Source: Rahnella victoriana
GTDB lineage: Bacteria > Pseudomonadota > Gammaproteobacteria > Enterobacterales > Enterobacteriaceae
NCBI RefSeq assembly: GCF_004330295.1
Contig: NZ_SJOJ01000033.1
Location: forward strand, 1 to 62,606
Reading direction: 5' to 3'
Length of the DNA: 62,606 nucleotides
This document shows positions 36,253-44,607 of this stretch, piece by piece. How positions within the stretch are numbered: the first letter of the stretch is position 1; each line of letters begins with the position of its first letter. Both the position numbers and the translations under genes were made by a program. The notes under the pieces were generated by a model. The model saw only the letters and a list, made by a program, of their open reading frames with translations, made no database searches and was not told where the DNA came from.

Positions 36253-37398
36253 ATGAGCATCAATCAATCCCGCAGAAAATTACTGATTTTCGGCATCGGA
36301 CTTTCCCTGACGGCACCGCGCCTGTATGCGGCGCAAAAAGCCGTGCGCATCACCATGACGTCGGACGCCAGCCAGATCCGTCTCGCGCTACCGGCGGGCG
36401 ATAAACGTTGCCGGGTGTTTATGCTCAGTGCGCCGGAACGGGCGGTGATTGATATGCCGATGGTGTCATTTCCACCGGAACTGGAACATGCGCTGACCGT
36501 GGTCCGGCAGAAATTTTCATGGGTAAAGGAGGGGAGGATTGCTCACTTCAGCCCGGACGTGGCGCGCATTGTATTGCAGGTGGACGGTAAACCTGAGATT
36601 ACGCGCAGTACGGAAAACGGCGTACTGAACGTGGCGATACGCGAAGCGAATGCCGCGCAGGTGCTGCCCGTCACGACCACCACACCGCGGGCGGAGAAAC
36701 CGCTGCTGGTGATGATCGATCCCGGCCACGGCGGTAAGGATCCGGGGGCGATCGGCAATGAAGGCACTTATGAAAAACATGTGGTGCTGCATATCGCCAA
36801 AAGGCTGCAAACCTTGCTTGACGAGCAACACGGCATTCACGCGGTACTGACGCGGCAGGATGACGTATTTATCCCGTTGTATCATCGTGTCAGTCTGGCG
36901 CATCAGCATGAAGCGGATCTGTTTATCTCGATACATGCGGACGGGTTTACCAATGATCAGGTCTCCGGCGCGTCAGTGTTTGCGCTGTCAGAACACGGCG
37001 CGGGCAGTGCGATGGCACGCTATTTATCGCAAAGTGAAAACAGTGTCGATGTGCTGTACGACAACGATTTTAAGACTGATGATCAATACCTTAAAGAAAC
37101 GCTGTTTGATCTCGACCAGCACGAAACCATTCACCGCAGTCTGGATTTTGGCCGCCATCTGGCCGCCAATATTATCAGGGTGCATCACATGCACAGCCCC
37201 CATCCGGAGCAGGCCGGTTTCGCGGTGCTGAAATCGCCACGCATCCCGTCGGTGCTGGTGGAGACGTCGTTTATTACCAATAAGCAGGAAGAAAAATTGC
37301 TGGGCGAGCCTGTTTTTCAGGAGAAAATGGCACGCGCGCTGGCGGAAGGGATTAACAGTTACTTCATCAATGAAAAGAAAAACAATCTGCTGAGCTGA
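36253..37398 (+). CDS. N-acetylmuramoyl-L-alanine amidase, AmiC-like
   Basis: Zinc amidase that cleaves peptide stems from peptidoglycan for septum splitting. The product has 381 residues from MSINQSRRKLLIFGIGLSLT. The twin-arginine-like RRK leader ends near RLYA. An N-terminal AMIN-like domain (about residues 30-130) is followed by the Amidase_3 domain with likely zinc ligands: His in MIDPGHGGKDPGAIG, Glu in GTYEKHVVLHIAK, His in LFISIHADGF and catalytic Glu in VLVETSFITN. AMIN plus amidase fits AmiC rather than AmiA, but the exact orthologue is not certain. It stands alone. Confidence 0.88.
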   Translation: MSINQSRRKLLIFGIGLSLTAPRLYAAQKAVRITMTSDASQIRLALPAGDKRCRVFMLSAPERAVIDMPMVSFPPELEHALTVVRQKFSWVKEGRIAHFSPDVARIVLQVDGKPEITRSTENGVLNVAIREANAAQVLPVTTTTPRAEKPLLVMIDPGHGGKDPGAIGNEGTYEKHVVLHIAKRLQTLLDEQHGIHAVLTRQDDVFIPLYHRVSLAHQHEADLFISIHADGFTNDQVSGASVFALSEHGAGSAMARYLSQSENSVDVLYDNDFKTDDQYLKETLFDLDQHETIHRSLDFGRHLAANIIRVHHMHSPHPEQAGFAVLKSPRIPSVLVETSFITNKQEEKLLGEPVFQEKMARALAEGINSYFINEKKNNLLS

Positions 37399-37499
37399 GA
37401 GAAATTCAGCGCGATTTAAGAGGATCTGAAAAAGATCTTCACGATCCGGTTGACGACGGCTACAAACTTTTTTACATTTTGGTAACGCAAATGTTTCAG

Positions 37500-37517
37500 C
37501 TGTCATTATACTGACAT
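37500..37517 (+). promoter_or_regulatory. Pho box of the phoH unit
   Basis: CTGTCAT (37500-37506), TATA, and CTGACAT (37511-37517) give two direct PhoB half-sites with 11-base periodicity; the second has one mismatch to CTGTCAT. It lies about 540 bases before phoH. Confidence 0.82.
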
Positions 37518-37581
37518 TTATAAGCGGTAGTTTTCACGAGGTGTACGGCAGGTGCCGTTAATAACACTGCGGGGAGCGCGA

Positions 37582-37998
37582 ATGGTAAAGTCCTTGTTTG
37601 GGCTGTTGACAGAAAATAACATGCTTCACGCATTTACTCGTTGTCGTCGCTTAAATGCAAACGAGGATAAGGCCTCCGACTCTCTGTTATATCCACTTTT
37701 ACTTTCAGCATTTCCCTGCCGCTTTTTACAACATTTCTCATCCACGCAACCTCTACCCTGTTCTTTAACTGACCCCTTAAATGTTTATGAAAATGATGTG
37801 AATATCATTGGCTTTTATTCTGGAAATTTCATTATATGGGTCAGCGGTTTGTCATTATTGACGATATTGGCAATGCCTCCTCGTGAACAGAAAACAGCCA
37901 AAAAATTACCGGTTAATCTTTTTGGTTTCTTTTCCTCTTCACGTTATTCATTGGCTTCACTTGGTCTAAAAGGAGACCAAAACCTCATTTGTGAGTGA
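37582..37998 (+). CDS. Possible leader ORF of phoH (138 aa, uncertain)
   Basis: An open frame of 138 codons from an ATG with a strong GGGGAG ribosome site five bases upstream, lying directly between the Pho box and phoH. The start reads MVKSLFGLLTENNMLHAFTR. One hydrophobic stretch (about residues 87-105, IIWVSGLSLLTILAM) could span the membrane. Composition is odd: many Ser, Leu and Phe, and I recognise no family. It may be a translated regulator of phoH, a small membrane protein, or chance. Codon use is more AT-rich than in the neighbours, which weakens the case. Confidence 0.3.
   Translation: MVKSLFGLLTENNMLHAFTRCRRLNANEDKASDSLLYPLLLSAFPCRFLQHFSSTQPLPCSLTDPLNVYENDVNIIGFYSGNFIIWVSGLSLLTILAMPPREQKTAKKLPVNLFGFFSSSRYSLASLGLKGDQNLICE
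37961..37980 (+). promoter_or_regulatory. Hairpin in the phoH leader
   Basis: TTGGTCT-AAAAGG-AGACCAA is a perfect 7-base stem with a 6-base loop, about 80 bases before the phoH ATG and inside the last part of the possible leader ORF. No U-tract follows, so it is more likely an mRNA structure than a terminator. Confidence 0.5.
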
Positions 37999-38058
37999 AA
38001 CATAACCGTGCGGGCATTATGCCTTAGCGTTAAGTGAATCAAACTGTAAGGTGCCACT

Positions 38059-38847
38059 ATGGGAAGACAGAAAGCAGTGATCAAAGCTCGTCGTGAAGCA
38101 AAACGTGTTATTCGTAATGATTCACGCAGTCACCGCCAGCGCGAGGAAGAATCTGTGACGTCATTAGTACAGATGGGCGGTTTGGAATCGATCGGCATGG
38201 CTCGCGACAGTCGCGATACGTCCGTCATCGAAGCGCGTACTGAAGCTCAAGGTCATTACTTATCAGCCATAGAGAATAAGCAGTTAATTTTTGCTACCGG
38301 CGAAGCAGGCTGCGGCAAAACATTTATCAGCGCTGCGAAAGCGGCAGAGGCATTAATTCACAAAGAAATCGACAGAATTATTGTGACACGCCCGGTGTTG
38401 CAAGCCGATGAAGATCTCGGTTTCCTGCCCGGTGATATTTCTGAGAAGTTCGCGCCTTATTTCCGACCGGTCTACGACATTTTATTACGTCGTCTGGGTT
38501 CATCATTCCTGCAATATTGCTTACGACCGGAAATAGGGAAAGTTGAAATTGCGCCATTCGCCTATATGCGCGGACGCACTTTCGAAAATGCGGTGGTGAT
38601 TCTGGACGAAGCCCAGAACGTCACGGCCAGCCAGATGAAAATGTTCCTGACCCGTCTCGGTGAAAATGTGACGGTCATTGTTAACGGTGATATTACCCAG
38701 TGCGATTTACCACGCGGCGTAGTATCGGGGCTCAGCGATGCACTTTCCCGCTTCGAAGAAGACGAGATGGTCGGCATCATTAAGTTTGATAAGCAGGATT
38801 GCGTCCGTTCCGAGCTGTGCCAGAGAACGTTGAACGCGTATTCATAA
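38059..38847 (+). CDS. phoH: PhoH phosphate-starvation ATPase
   Basis: Predicted ATPase of the PhoH family, induced by phosphate limitation; its RNA-related role is not settled. The product has 262 residues starting MGRQKAVIKARREAKRVIRN. Walker A is FATGEAGCGKTFISAAKAAE and Walker B is FENAVVILDEAQNVTASQMK. Other conserved parts are VTRPVLQADEDLGFLPGDIS and VIVNGDITQCDLPRGVVSGL. A stop codon (TAA, 38047) lies in frame four codons upstream, so no N-terminal extension is possible here. Ribosome site TAAGGTG. A terminator follows, shared with chaA. Confidence 0.95.
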   Translation: MGRQKAVIKARREAKRVIRNDSRSHRQREEESVTSLVQMGGLESIGMARDSRDTSVIEARTEAQGHYLSAIENKQLIFATGEAGCGKTFISAAKAAEALIHKEIDRIIVTRPVLQADEDLGFLPGDISEKFAPYFRPVYDILLRRLGSSFLQYCLRPEIGKVEIAPFAYMRGRTFENAVVILDEAQNVTASQMKMFLTRLGENVTVIVNGDITQCDLPRGVVSGLSDALSRFEEDEMVGIIKFDKQDCVRSELCQRTLNAYS

Positions 38848-38864
38848 ACCGTCATCACAATGCA

Positions 38865-38890
38865 AAAGGCCGCTCAAATGAGCGGCCTTT
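38865..38890. terminator. Bidirectional terminator between phoH and chaA
   Basis: AAAGGCCGCT and AGCGGCCTTT form a perfect 10-base stem around CAAATG. A-run and T-run flanks suit both convergent genes. Confidence 0.92.
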
Positions 38891-38924
38891 ATTGTTTGTT
38901 CCTCCCACGGGGAAGGCGAGGGTG

Positions 38925-40025
38925 TTACAACATAATTAACATCATATACGCGCAGAACAACGCCAGATGCGCAGTCCCGTTCAGTACATTGGTACGGCCG
39001 GTCGAGAACGAAATCTGACACAAAATCAGTACCGCGAGCATCACCACAATGTTTGCCGGATCCAGGCTGAAAATCAGGTTCTGACCGGTCAGGGTGGCAA
39101 TCACGGTCACGGCCGGAACGGTCAGTGAAATAGTCGCCAGCACGGAGCCGAAGAATAAATTCATCGCACGCTGTACCTGATTCTTCAGTACTGCTTTCAG
39201 GGCGCCCAGACCTTCCGGTGAAAGAATAAGTAACGCGACCAGGAAGCCGGTGAATTGTGCAGGCGCGTTCAGTTCCGTCAGCAGGCTTTCCAGCGGATTG
39301 GCGTTGAACTTGGTCACCGCGATCACCAGCACCAGGTGGACGATCAGCCACAAGGTATGTGTCAGATTGCTTTTTGACGAGGGCTTACCGTGGCCGTCTT
39401 CTTCGCCTTCATCTTCATGCTCGTAGATAAACAGGCTCTGATGGGTTTTAGTCTGGATCAGCAGGAATACGCCGTACATGGCGGCTGAGATCATTGCGAC
39501 AAACAGCGCCTGCGTCGTCGAGAAATTGCCGGCAGGCAATGCGGCAGGCAGTACCAGCACGATCACCGCCAGCGGGAAAATCGCCATCAGATACTGTTTG
39601 ATGCCGCCGAGATTGACATACTGCGTCGCAAATTTGCGCCCGCCAAGCAGCAGGGCGACGCCCACCAGACCGGCCGTCACAATCATAATGATCGAAAATA
39701 ACGTGTCACGCATCAGCGCTGGTGCGGCATCACCCGTCGCCATCAGGGCGGAAATCAGGCTGACTTCGAGGATTACCACGGAAAGGCTGAGAATAAGTGA
39801 CCCGTAGGGTTCGCCCAAACGGTGTGCCAGTACGTCTGCATGACGGACTACGCTGAACGCGCTGGCGAGGATACCGACCAGCGCGATTAAATTGATGCCG
39901 ACAACAGCGCCAAAATTACTGCTGTTGCCCCAAAGGACGAGAACGATAAGTGCTGCGATGGGAAAAATCAGGGAATATTCCTGATGGCGGGTTTTGATTT
40001 TTGGATGTTCCTGTGAAGACACCAT
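38925..40025 (-). CDS. chaA: ChaA cation/proton antiporter
   Basis: Sodium-potassium/proton antiporter of the CaCA superfamily. The product has 366 residues and about 11 membrane helices. The two alpha repeats are visible around GEPYGSLILSLSVVILEVSL and LILSPEGLGALKAVLKNQVQ (with acidic transport residues Glu). An acidic His/Glu loop links the halves (YEHEDEGEEDGHGK). It is divergent from chaB across about 470 bases, whereas E. coli chaA and chaBC are likewise close neighbours. Confidence 0.95.
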   Translation of the reverse strand: MVSSQEHPKIKTRHQEYSLIFPIAALIVLVLWGNSSNFGAVVGINLIALVGILASAFSVVRHADVLAHRLGEPYGSLILSLSVVILEVSLISALMATGDAAPALMRDTLFSIIMIVTAGLVGVALLLGGRKFATQYVNLGGIKQYLMAIFPLAVIVLVLPAALPAGNFSTTQALFVAMISAAMYGVFLLIQTKTHQSLFIYEHEDEGEEDGHGKPSSKSNLTHTLWLIVHLVLVIAVTKFNANPLESLLTELNAPAQFTGFLVALLILSPEGLGALKAVLKNQVQRAMNLFFGSVLATISLTVPAVTVIATLTGQNLIFSLDPANIVVMLAVLILCQISFSTGRTNVLNGTAHLALFCAYMMLIML

Positions 40026-40496
40026 GATGATTATTCTCCTTATAAACGCTCACGTAATAACAACCGCCTGTCTGTCAGTTGTCAGCAAAATGCATAGCAG
40101 CATAAAAGTCTAACCCGTTAAGTATAGTAGATAAATTAATCTATTAACAGAATAAAATCAGGGTTAGGAACAAAATCGTCACATAGTCATCATTTAACGA
40201 TACATAATTTGCTTTAAACCATGATAAGTGGCGTACTAATTTTTCATGTTAAGAAAATAAGTCATTTAAAAACAATGCACTGATAATTCATGATGAGTTT
40301 ATGGCGGCTATGCGTCAATTTATGTAAATACCCCCTATACCCGCACAATCTCAGGGCGAAAAAGGGCGTTCAGGTACCTGATAACAAGAATAATCTGGCA
40401 GGATCCTCTGAGGGTAGCAGCTAGACTTAATGTTGTGCTCAGACTCAGCACATAAAGAATGTAACGATCATGAACGTCATGAAAAAGGAGATCACT
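40026..40496. other. AT-rich intergenic region, chaA-chaB
   Basis: A roughly 470-base spacer between the divergent chaA and chaB. It is AT-rich with many possible -10 hexamers (for example TATAGT near 40133), but no operator, hairpin or repeat stands out. Promoters for both genes must lie here. Confidence 0.4.
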
Positions 40497-40730
40497 ATGC
40501 CTTATCAGAATCGCTCAGCGTTGCCTGATTCCGTCCGCAATGTGCTGCCCGCTCATGCGCAGGACATCTATAAGGAAGCGTTCAACAGTGCGTGGGATGA
40601 ATACGCCAAATCCAAAGACCGTCAGGGTGACAGTTCCCGTGAAGAAACCGCCCACAAAGTGGCCTGGGCGGCGGTGAAGCATGGGTACAAAAAAGGGGAT
40701 GATGACAAGTGGCATCCTAAAAAATCCTGA
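40497..40730 (+). CDS. chaB: ChaB family protein
   Basis: Small acidic/basic protein, 77 residues, proposed to regulate cation transport with ChaA. It begins MPYQNRSALPDSVRNVLPAH after a perfect AAGGAG site. The rest matches ChaB: AQDIYKEAFNSAWDEYAKSK, SREETAHKVAWAAVKHGYKK and GDDDKWHPKKS. The nine-codon open extension upstream lacks a ribosome site. Confidence 0.95.
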   Translation: MPYQNRSALPDSVRNVLPAHAQDIYKEAFNSAWDEYAKSKDRQGDSSREETAHKVAWAAVKHGYKKGDDDKWHPKKS

Positions 40731-41081
40731 TGTTGACGGCAGGTGAGGGAAAATCCCGGCCTGCCGATATTTCTCACGCCGCACGCTTTGGTTTCCTGTT
40801 TTTTGTCTTATCCCCCTTCAAAATCTCAACATTCATACAATGTTCATAAAATAATCACTTTATTTTCGTTTTGTGATCCCTCTCAACCTTGATTGCAACG
40901 AAAGAAACGAATAAGGTTTCAGCAAGCAGGGTGATACTAAATTTCTTAATAAACCTGCGCGCCCCCTCAAGCAGAGGCGAAAATTGTCCGATATATCTCA
41001 AAACCACGACCCACGATAACGGAGAACACAGCGTTAACAGCATGGCATGTTCAAAAGTACGTCGTACCGAAGGGGGAATGA
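40731..41081. other. Spacer between chaB and chaC
   Basis: A 350-base spacer with no gene called. On the minus strand a 62-codon frame (40855-41043) encodes a hydrophobic peptide but has no ribosome site. The last bases before chaC contain AAGGGGGAATG, its ribosome site. chaB and chaC may therefore be transcribed separately here. Confidence 0.4.
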
Positions 41082-41771
41082 ATGTTAACTCGAGATTTCC
41101 TGCGTAACGCAGATTGCAAAACAGCATTCGGCAGCATTGATGAATCGATGCTACTGACCCCTGAACAACGCGCGGCTTCATTAGGTTGTACGCTGGCGCG
41201 TCGCCCGGATAACAGTCCGGTGTGGATTTTTGGTTACGGTTCACTGATGTGGAACCCGGTTTTTGATTCTGAAGAGGCGCGTCCCGCCACGCTTCATGGT
41301 TATCACCGTGCTTTCTGTTTACGTCTGACGTCCGGGCGCGGTACCCACGCGCAACCGGGGCGTATGCTGGCGCTGCGCGATGGCGGACAGACCACCGGGC
41401 TGGCATTCCGCCTGCCGGAAGACAAACTCCTCGAAGAACTCGAACTGCTGTGGAAGCGCGAAATGCTGACCGGCTGTTACCGGCCGACCTGGTGCGAACT
41501 GGATCTTGATGATGGCCGCAAAGTCACGGCGCTGGTATTTATCATGGATGCGTCCCATCCGCAGTATGAGGCGGATACCGATTATCAGGTCATTGCGCCT
41601 CTGATTGCGCAGGCCAGCGGCCCGCTTGGCACCAACGCGCAGTACCTGTTTGCGCTGGAAAAAGAGCTGAACAGCTACGGCATGCGTGACGACTGCATGA
41701 GTGAGCTGGTGAAGCAGGTAAGAATGCTGCTTTCTGTTTCTCCGGGCTTTGATGTGCCGGGTCTGAGTTAA
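41082..41771 (+). CDS. chaC: ChaC glutathione-specific gamma-glutamylcyclotransferase
   Basis: Degrades glutathione to 5-oxoproline and Cys-Gly. The product has 229 residues. The glycine-rich substrate loop WIFGYGSLMWNPVFDSEEAR is followed by LHGYHRAFCLRLTSGRGTHA, LLWKREMLTGCYRPTWCELD and the catalytic Glu (KREM). Later parts match E. coli ChaC (SGPLGTNAQYLFALEKELNS). AAGGGGG ribosome site. The divergent overlapping frame on the other strand is not coding. Confidence 0.94.
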   Translation: MLTRDFLRNADCKTAFGSIDESMLLTPEQRAASLGCTLARRPDNSPVWIFGYGSLMWNPVFDSEEARPATLHGYHRAFCLRLTSGRGTHAQPGRMLALRDGGQTTGLAFRLPEDKLLEELELLWKREMLTGCYRPTWCELDLDDGRKVTALVFIMDASHPQYEADTDYQVIAPLIAQASGPLGTNAQYLFALEKELNSYGMRDDCMSELVKQVRMLLSVSPGFDVPGLS

Positions 41772-41986
41772 AAAAACTGAACCGCTATTTCAGGCTGAGC
41801 GTCACTGGCGCGCAGCCTGCTGATTCATCCTCCCGCGTGATATTTCTCTGAATTCAATTAATTAGAATCCCTTCCAATAATAAAATTCCTAATCCTTATA
41901 AAATATCCGCATTAACATCCTGTTTACCCTGACGTTATCCCTGAAAAGTTGATTGCATTTGCTCTGTCAATCAGCATAATTCGAAT

Positions 41987-42005
41987 CGTTATGATAATTA
42001 TTACC
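41987..42005 (+). promoter_or_regulatory. Fur box upstream of the TonB-dependent receptor
   Basis: CGTTATGATAATTATTACC matches the Fur consensus at 14 of 19 positions, including the ATGATAAT core, and lies about 30 bases before the receptor ATG. It predicts iron-repressed expression. Confidence 0.8.
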
Positions 42006-42036
42006 ATTCACGATTGAACTTTTTCAGGGAATTACC

Positions 42037-44274
42037 ATGCGCACCAAAAGTGAAATCCTTCACACTCCAGCCTTTGCCCGTAAAGTCTTGCCGGTGGTGA
42101 TTTCTGCCGCGCTGAGCGGGTTAGCGTTACCGGCCATCGCGGCAACCCCCACACCACAAACCACCGCGTCCACTGCTAAAACCGGCGACACCATCACCAT
42201 TGAAGCCGCGCCACAGACTTTTAAATCTGGCGGCAACGACACGGTACCGGCGTATCTGGACGGACAAATCGCCAACGGCGGACGTCTGGGGATCCTCGGT
42301 GAACAGGACGCGATGAATGTGCCGTTCAGCGTCGTGAGTTTCACCGACAAACTGATGCAGGATCAGCAAACACGTACGCTGGGCGACGTGCTGAATAATG
42401 ACGCCTCGGTGCAGACCGGTTACGGCTACGGCAACTATTCAGAAACGTTTGTGGTGCGCGGCTTTGAGCTGTCCGGCGACGATATCTCTTACGGCGGATT
42501 GTACGGTGTGCTGCCGCGTCAGCTGTTACCGACCGAATTCGCTGATCGTGTTGAATTACTGAAAGGTTCAAGCGCCTTCCTCAACGGTGTACCGCCAGGC
42601 GGCACCGGCGTGGGCGGCAACGTCAATATCGAGCCAAAACGTGCCACCGATACCCCGATTAACCGCGTGAGCGTGGATTACACCTCTTCTTCACAGGTCG
42701 GCGGCGCGGTGGATGTGGGGCGTCGTTTTGGTGACAACAACCAGTGGGGCGTGCGCGTCAATGCTGTTCACCGCGAAGGTGAAACGGCGATTGATGATGA
42801 AAAACGCCGTCTGACGCTGGGATCCATCGGCCTTGACTACCGTGGCGATCGCTTCCGTTCATCTCTGGATTTCGGGATGAGCAAAACGACGGTGCACGGT
42901 GGCCGTCCGGTGGTGTATCTGGGTAACGCGACCAAAATTCCTGATGTGCCTTCTGCGACCGGCAACTACGGTCAGAAATACGCATCGACCGATATGGAAA
43001 ACGAGTTCGGCATGCTGAAAGGCGAATACGATGTGGCCGACAACTGGACGGTATATGCCGCCGCCGGTGCTAACCATACGCATGAATTTGGTAAATACAG
43101 CTCGCCGACCCTGCAGGACAACGACGGTAACGCCACAATGAGCCGCATGACCGTGCCTTATTTTGCGGACAGCTTCTCCTCTCAGGCGGGTGTACGCGGC
43201 AAATTTGATACCGGTTTTGTTAACCACAGTGTCAACCTCGGCATGTCGACGCTTTACCGTAAATACAAAACCGCGTACACCATGACCGCGGCTTCCATTA
43301 ATACCAATATTTACGATCCTTCCCATGTGGATGAACCGCTGACCAATCTCTACAGCGGCGGCGATATGAGCGATCCTGCGGTGCGCAACCGTACCCGTAG
43401 CTATGGCGTTTCACTTTCCGACACCATGTCCGTGCTCGACGACCGTCTGCAATTTATCGCTGGTCTGCGTCGTCAGAATGTTGTGGTCAAAAACTACAAC
43501 TACGACGGCTCTGAAAACACCTCGTTCGACGAAATGAAAGTCACTCCGGCGTTTGGTCTGGTCGTGAAACCGTGGGAACACTACTCCTTCTACGCCAACC
43601 ACATTGAAGCGTTGCAGGCAGGTGAAACGGCCGGTACGACTTACAACGGTCTGGTGGTCAGTAACGGCGGACAGGTCACCGGTATCGAAACCTCCAAACA
43701 AAACGAAGTGGGCGTGAAAGCGGATTTCGGTCGCGTTGCCGGTTCACTGGCGCTGTATGAGATCAAAAAGCCGATCGGCATGTACCGCGCCACGGGCGAC
43801 GGTTATACCTACGGTAACTATGGCGAAGTGCGTAACCGCGGGATTGAGCTGAATGTCTTCGGCGAACCGGTCACCGGCGTGCGCCTTAACAGCAGCATCA
43901 CCTGGATGAACCCGGAAATGACCAAAACGCAGGGCGGAGCCTATGACGGCAACGACGCCGTTGGCGTACCGGATTACCAGTGGGTAGTGGGCGGCGAATG
44001 GGATATTCCCGGCGGCAGCGGTGTCACCGCCACCGGTAAAGTGATCCGCTCCGGCTCGCAGTATGCGGACGCAGCGAACAAGCTGAAAGTGGACGGCTGG
44101 ACACGTCTGGATCTCGGCCTGCGCTACGCGATGCCGGTAGGGCAGAACACCCTGACCTGGCGTGCAAATCTGGAAAACGTCACCAACGAGAAATACTGGG
44201 CATCGGCCACCGGGGGTTATCTGACCCAGGGCGATCCGCGTGAATTTAAACTTTCCGCCACCTACGATTTCTGA
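42037..44274 (+). CDS. TonB-dependent siderophore receptor
   Basis: Outer-membrane receptor of the siderophore class, 745 residues. A long signal peptide ends at about LPAIA-ATP. The TonB-box-like stretch is TGDTITIEA (about residues 49-57). The plug domain shows NVPFSVVSFTDKLMQDQQTR, LGDVLNNDASVQTGYGYGNY, ETFVVRGFELSGDDISYGGL, VELLKGSSAFLNGVPPGGTG and GVGGNVNIEPKRATDTPINR. The barrel ends with the aromatic FKLSATYDF. It looks most like hydroxamate receptors of the FcuA/FhuE group, judged from memory. It lies upstream of a peptide-type ABC importer and downstream of a Fur box. Confidence 0.93.
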   Translation: MRTKSEILHTPAFARKVLPVVISAALSGLALPAIAATPTPQTTASTAKTGDTITIEAAPQTFKSGGNDTVPAYLDGQIANGGRLGILGEQDAMNVPFSVVSFTDKLMQDQQTRTLGDVLNNDASVQTGYGYGNYSETFVVRGFELSGDDISYGGLYGVLPRQLLPTEFADRVELLKGSSAFLNGVPPGGTGVGGNVNIEPKRATDTPINRVSVDYTSSSQVGGAVDVGRRFGDNNQWGVRVNAVHREGETAIDDEKRRLTLGSIGLDYRGDRFRSSLDFGMSKTTVHGGRPVVYLGNATKIPDVPSATGNYGQKYASTDMENEFGMLKGEYDVADNWTVYAAAGANHTHEFGKYSSPTLQDNDGNATMSRMTVPYFADSFSSQAGVRGKFDTGFVNHSVNLGMSTLYRKYKTAYTMTAASINTNIYDPSHVDEPLTNLYSGGDMSDPAVRNRTRSYGVSLSDTMSVLDDRLQFIAGLRRQNVVVKNYNYDGSENTSFDEMKVTPAFGLVVKPWEHYSFYANHIEALQAGETAGTTYNGLVVSNGGQVTGIETSKQNEVGVKADFGRVAGSLALYEIKKPIGMYRATGDGYTYGNYGEVRNRGIELNVFGEPVTGVRLNSSITWMNPEMTKTQGGAYDGNDAVGVPDYQWVVGGEWDIPGGSGVTATGKVIRSGSQYADAANKLKVDGWTRLDLGLRYAMPVGQNTLTWRANLENVTNEKYWASATGGYLTQGDPREFKLSATYDF

Positions 44275-44372
44275 TGATTTACGCCTCCTCCTCACCGGGG
44301 AGGCGCTCACATTTGTACAGTAACAATTCCCCGCCAGCCCGCATTCCGACGCTTTAATAACCAATCAGATAA

Positions 44373-44391
44373 CGTTATGCAAAATTTGCAT
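44373..44391. promoter_or_regulatory. Perfect palindrome TTATGCAAAATTTGCATAA
   Basis: TTATGCAAA-TTTGCATAA is an inverted repeat of two 9-base arms around a single A, between the receptor and the first binding-protein gene. It looks like a dimeric repressor operator; the regulator is unknown. Confidence 0.5.
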
Positions 44392-44451
44392 AACGATAGT
44401 ATTTATCAGACTTTCTGGTAGGTTGAAGAAACTTTACACTCACTCACCCGA

Positions 44452-44560
44452 CATACTTCGAGCCGCAGATGCGTTGGCTGCGCTCAGTCACCCGAATCAC
44501 TTACTCATGTAAGCTCATCGGGATCCCTTCGTTTGCCGCGTTACTGCAACTCGAATTATG
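44452..44560. repeat. ERIC-like intergenic repeat, copy B
   Basis: Inverted ends CATACTTCGAGCCGCAG and (reverse) CATAATTCGAGTTGCAG flank the core CCCGAATCACTTACTCATGT and its partner AAGCTCATCGGG. The reverse complement contains GCGCAGCCAACGCATCTGC, then GAAGTATGTCGGGT, familiar from the right half of ERIC. It sits upstream of the first substrate-binding protein. Confidence 0.83.
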
Positions 44561-44607
44561 TGGGCTAACTTGAATAGCAATTTCGCTACCCTGGAGAGTC
44601 TGTCTTG

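Larger units (their letters stand above)
44275..44607. other. Spacer between receptor and ABC genes
   Basis: 333 bases. A GCCTCC/GGAGGC hairpin (44283-44304) follows the receptor stop, an ERIC-like copy lies at 44452-44560, and a GGAGAG ribosome site precedes the binding-protein gene. A near-palindrome around 44373-44390 (TTATGCAAAATTTGCATAA) is a candidate operator or promoter element. Confidence 0.5.

Noticed and set aside
40855-41043. 62-codon hydrophobic minus-strand frame between chaB and chaC
   Set aside because: No ribosome binding site and no recognisable family; the hydrophobicity alone is not enough.
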